DNA from: Garcia nutans
Lineage: Eukaryota; Streptophyta; Magnoliopsida; Malpighiales; Euphorbiaceae
Assembly: GCA_947685225.1 (NCBI GenBank)
Contig: CANTUV010000012.1
Location: 1,922,001-1,986,000, forward strand
Direction of reading: 5' to 3'
Length of the DNA stretch: 64,000 bases
This document shows positions 62,637-64,000 of the stretch, piece after piece. Under the pieces are notes generated by a model. The model saw only the letters and a program-made list of their open reading frames with translations. It had not been told where the DNA came from and did not search any database. Position 1 is the stretch's first letter. Each line of letters opens with the position of its first letter. Both the position numbers and the translations under genes were made by a program.

Positions 62637-63988
62637 TGTTAGTGTATGTGCCCTAGGCCATTTATTTGGATCTTTATGTTATACATTCATTATTAATAAA
62701 TGAGGTTTTATTATCATTATTGTTTGTTTGCATGTTACACAATTTTGATATTTGTCCCTGGTTTATTATTGTTATAGAGATAAAAAAATAATTCTTAACC
62801 AGTATGAACATTGATTTGATAATCATCAGATGGTTATGTGTATAGTGATACAAATCAATTTCATAGATACTTGTTAGAGAACAATGTATTGGATAGACCC
62901 ATCATGAGATTACTACATGGGTTAGTGTCATAAGTAAATCTCAAGATAGTTATGTATTAATTCTTTGACTTGAGATTGTTATAGTTTCCAATATAAGGAC
63001 TATTATATTTTGACATGATCAAATATTATCCGTAACTGGATAGTAATAAAGGTTATGATCATATATGATAGAAATTATGTAGAGGATAATGAACAATCAA
63101 GATAGAATTTGTCCCTCTCTTTGAGAGAAATATCTTTTGGGCCCCTTGATAAGTGAGACTGTGAAATGCATGGCCGTGCTCAAATGAATTGATAGTGTGA
63201 TCAATTTCATTTTTTTTTATCAGTCTACTTGGAGATCGAGTAATCATAAGTTTAGACAATATAAGTATGACGTTGACCATGACTTATGTTCAAGCTAGAT
63301 ATCGTGTGACAAAGGGATTAATGCATGTACTATTATTAGGCAAATTGGACATTCCTTATATTAATTAGGTAGTTGTAACGCCTTGCTAGAGGCCAATTAC
63401 GACTTGTTGGTTTAATAGAGATTAAATTGACTGTCAATTAATATGGGCCTATCAGGTCACACACAAGAATGCGCTTTGGGCTGGATATAATATTAATAAT
63501 ATTAATATTAGATATTAATATTTATTATTATTATTTTTTTTATTTTTTTATATATATTATTAGATGATATATTCAGAATCCTTATTAGATTTGGATTCTG
63601 AATTTGACTTACCTTATCCAATTTCGAATTTGATTCTAGAGTGATTATATTCACTCCAGACGTTAAGTCTTCTCAGAGGTAACATTAGAAAATGAAAGAG
63701 AACAAAAACAAAGGAACCCTAATACATTTTAGAGAAAAATGTTTTTCCAGCCTTCGCCGTTGCAGAGAGCTAGCACTTCAGACGGTAGCATTCGTGTGGA
63801 TACGCGATAGAGGGTGTTTCGCGATCGAGGCATATCTTCCAACTGTGATTTCGAATCATCAACAGGTTAGTTCTTTGAACACTTTCATCGAATTAAACGA
63901 ACAGCATGGATCCTGGTGGGAAATCAAAGATCAAAAATTTTTCCGTTGTGTGTTTTTGGTTTGCAGTGATCTCCTTGATTTCCTAACA
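62637..63988 (+). mobile_element. Ty1/copia 5' LTR, complete
   Basis: It starts TGTTAGTGTATGTGCC and ends TGATTTCCTAACA, with perfect 6-bp terminal inverted repeats tgttag/ctaaca. Length is 1352 bp. A primer site follows two bases later, so it is the 5' LTR of an element that continues beyond the window. It is the same family as the split LTR at 14311-36820. The minus-strand frame at 63059-63280 is within the LTR. Confidence 0.9.
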
Positions 63989-63989
63989 G

Positions 63990-64000
63990 TGGTATCAGAG
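63990..64000 (+). other. primer binding site (initiator tRNA-Met type), cut by the window edge
   Basis: tggtatcagag starts two bases after the LTR end; the window ends within the site. Confidence 0.9.

Overview
The window looks like repeat-rich, AT-rich nuclear DNA of a flowering plant, probably a eudicot with many retrotransposons. There is no bacterial gene organisation, and I could not support any intact host gene, tRNA or rRNA. Almost everything recognisable is a transposable element or a relic of one: Ty3/gypsy elements of a Tat/Ogre-like type, a second gypsy family with long LTRs starting TGTAAC (called G here), an Athila-like LTR family, Ty1/copia, an RTE-type LINE, a plant LINE RNase H relic, a possible SINE, and a Mutator-like element (MULE) carrying a Ulp1-type protease relic. 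The family names rest on motif recognition, not on database searches.

Layout. 1-3.0 kb: AT-rich spacer with simple repeats and a SINE-like segment. 3.0-7.7 kb: RNase H relic ending in a 33-base G run, then an old LTR split by a solo Tat-like LTR (4342-6425, target duplication ATATG). 7.7-12.5 kb: plus-strand Tat-like element (5' LTR, primer binding site, leader, gag relic), its leader split by a solo LTR (10212-11894, duplication GATCA). 12.5-37.6 kb: a minus-strand Tat-like gag-protease relic opened by a 22.5-kb nested stack. The stack is a copia solo LTR (14311-36820), inside it a G solo LTR (15508-36363, TATAG), and inside that a Tat-like element (16511-29499, ATTAT) and another G LTR (31757-35289). 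The Tat-like element carries an extra LTR and a LINE fragment. Removing the stack rejoins the gag reading frame exactly. 37.6-44.2 kb: a second stack, with a minus-strand G LTR holding a plus-strand G solo LTR (38082-42067, TTTCT), which holds an Athila-like solo LTR (39193-40560, TTATG).

44.2-56.4 kb: a MULE with a decayed MURA transposase on the plus strand and a spliced Ulp1-like protease relic on the minus strand, so the two converge as mudrA and mudrB do in maize MuDR. Between and beside them lie oppositely oriented gatatg/catatc minisatellite arrays and a 163-bp tandem repeat. One array is split by a G solo LTR (47187-49817, ATATG). 56.4-64.0 kb: a broken Ty1/copia element (LTR, Met-type primer site, gag, partial integrase), an Athila-like element on the minus strand, and at the right edge a complete copia 5' LTR whose primer site ends the window.

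The most interesting observations are these. The Tat-like LTRs carry arrays of short hairpins at about 40-bp spacing; their positions and foldability are kept while the sequence changes on both arms. A plant mobile domain (PMD, MAIN-like) fragment lies antisense inside a Tat-like element, next to a tandem-repeat 3' untranslated region. The G and Athila-like LTRs share a GACACG/CGTGTC palindromic repeat motif. The target duplications give an internally consistent insertion history.
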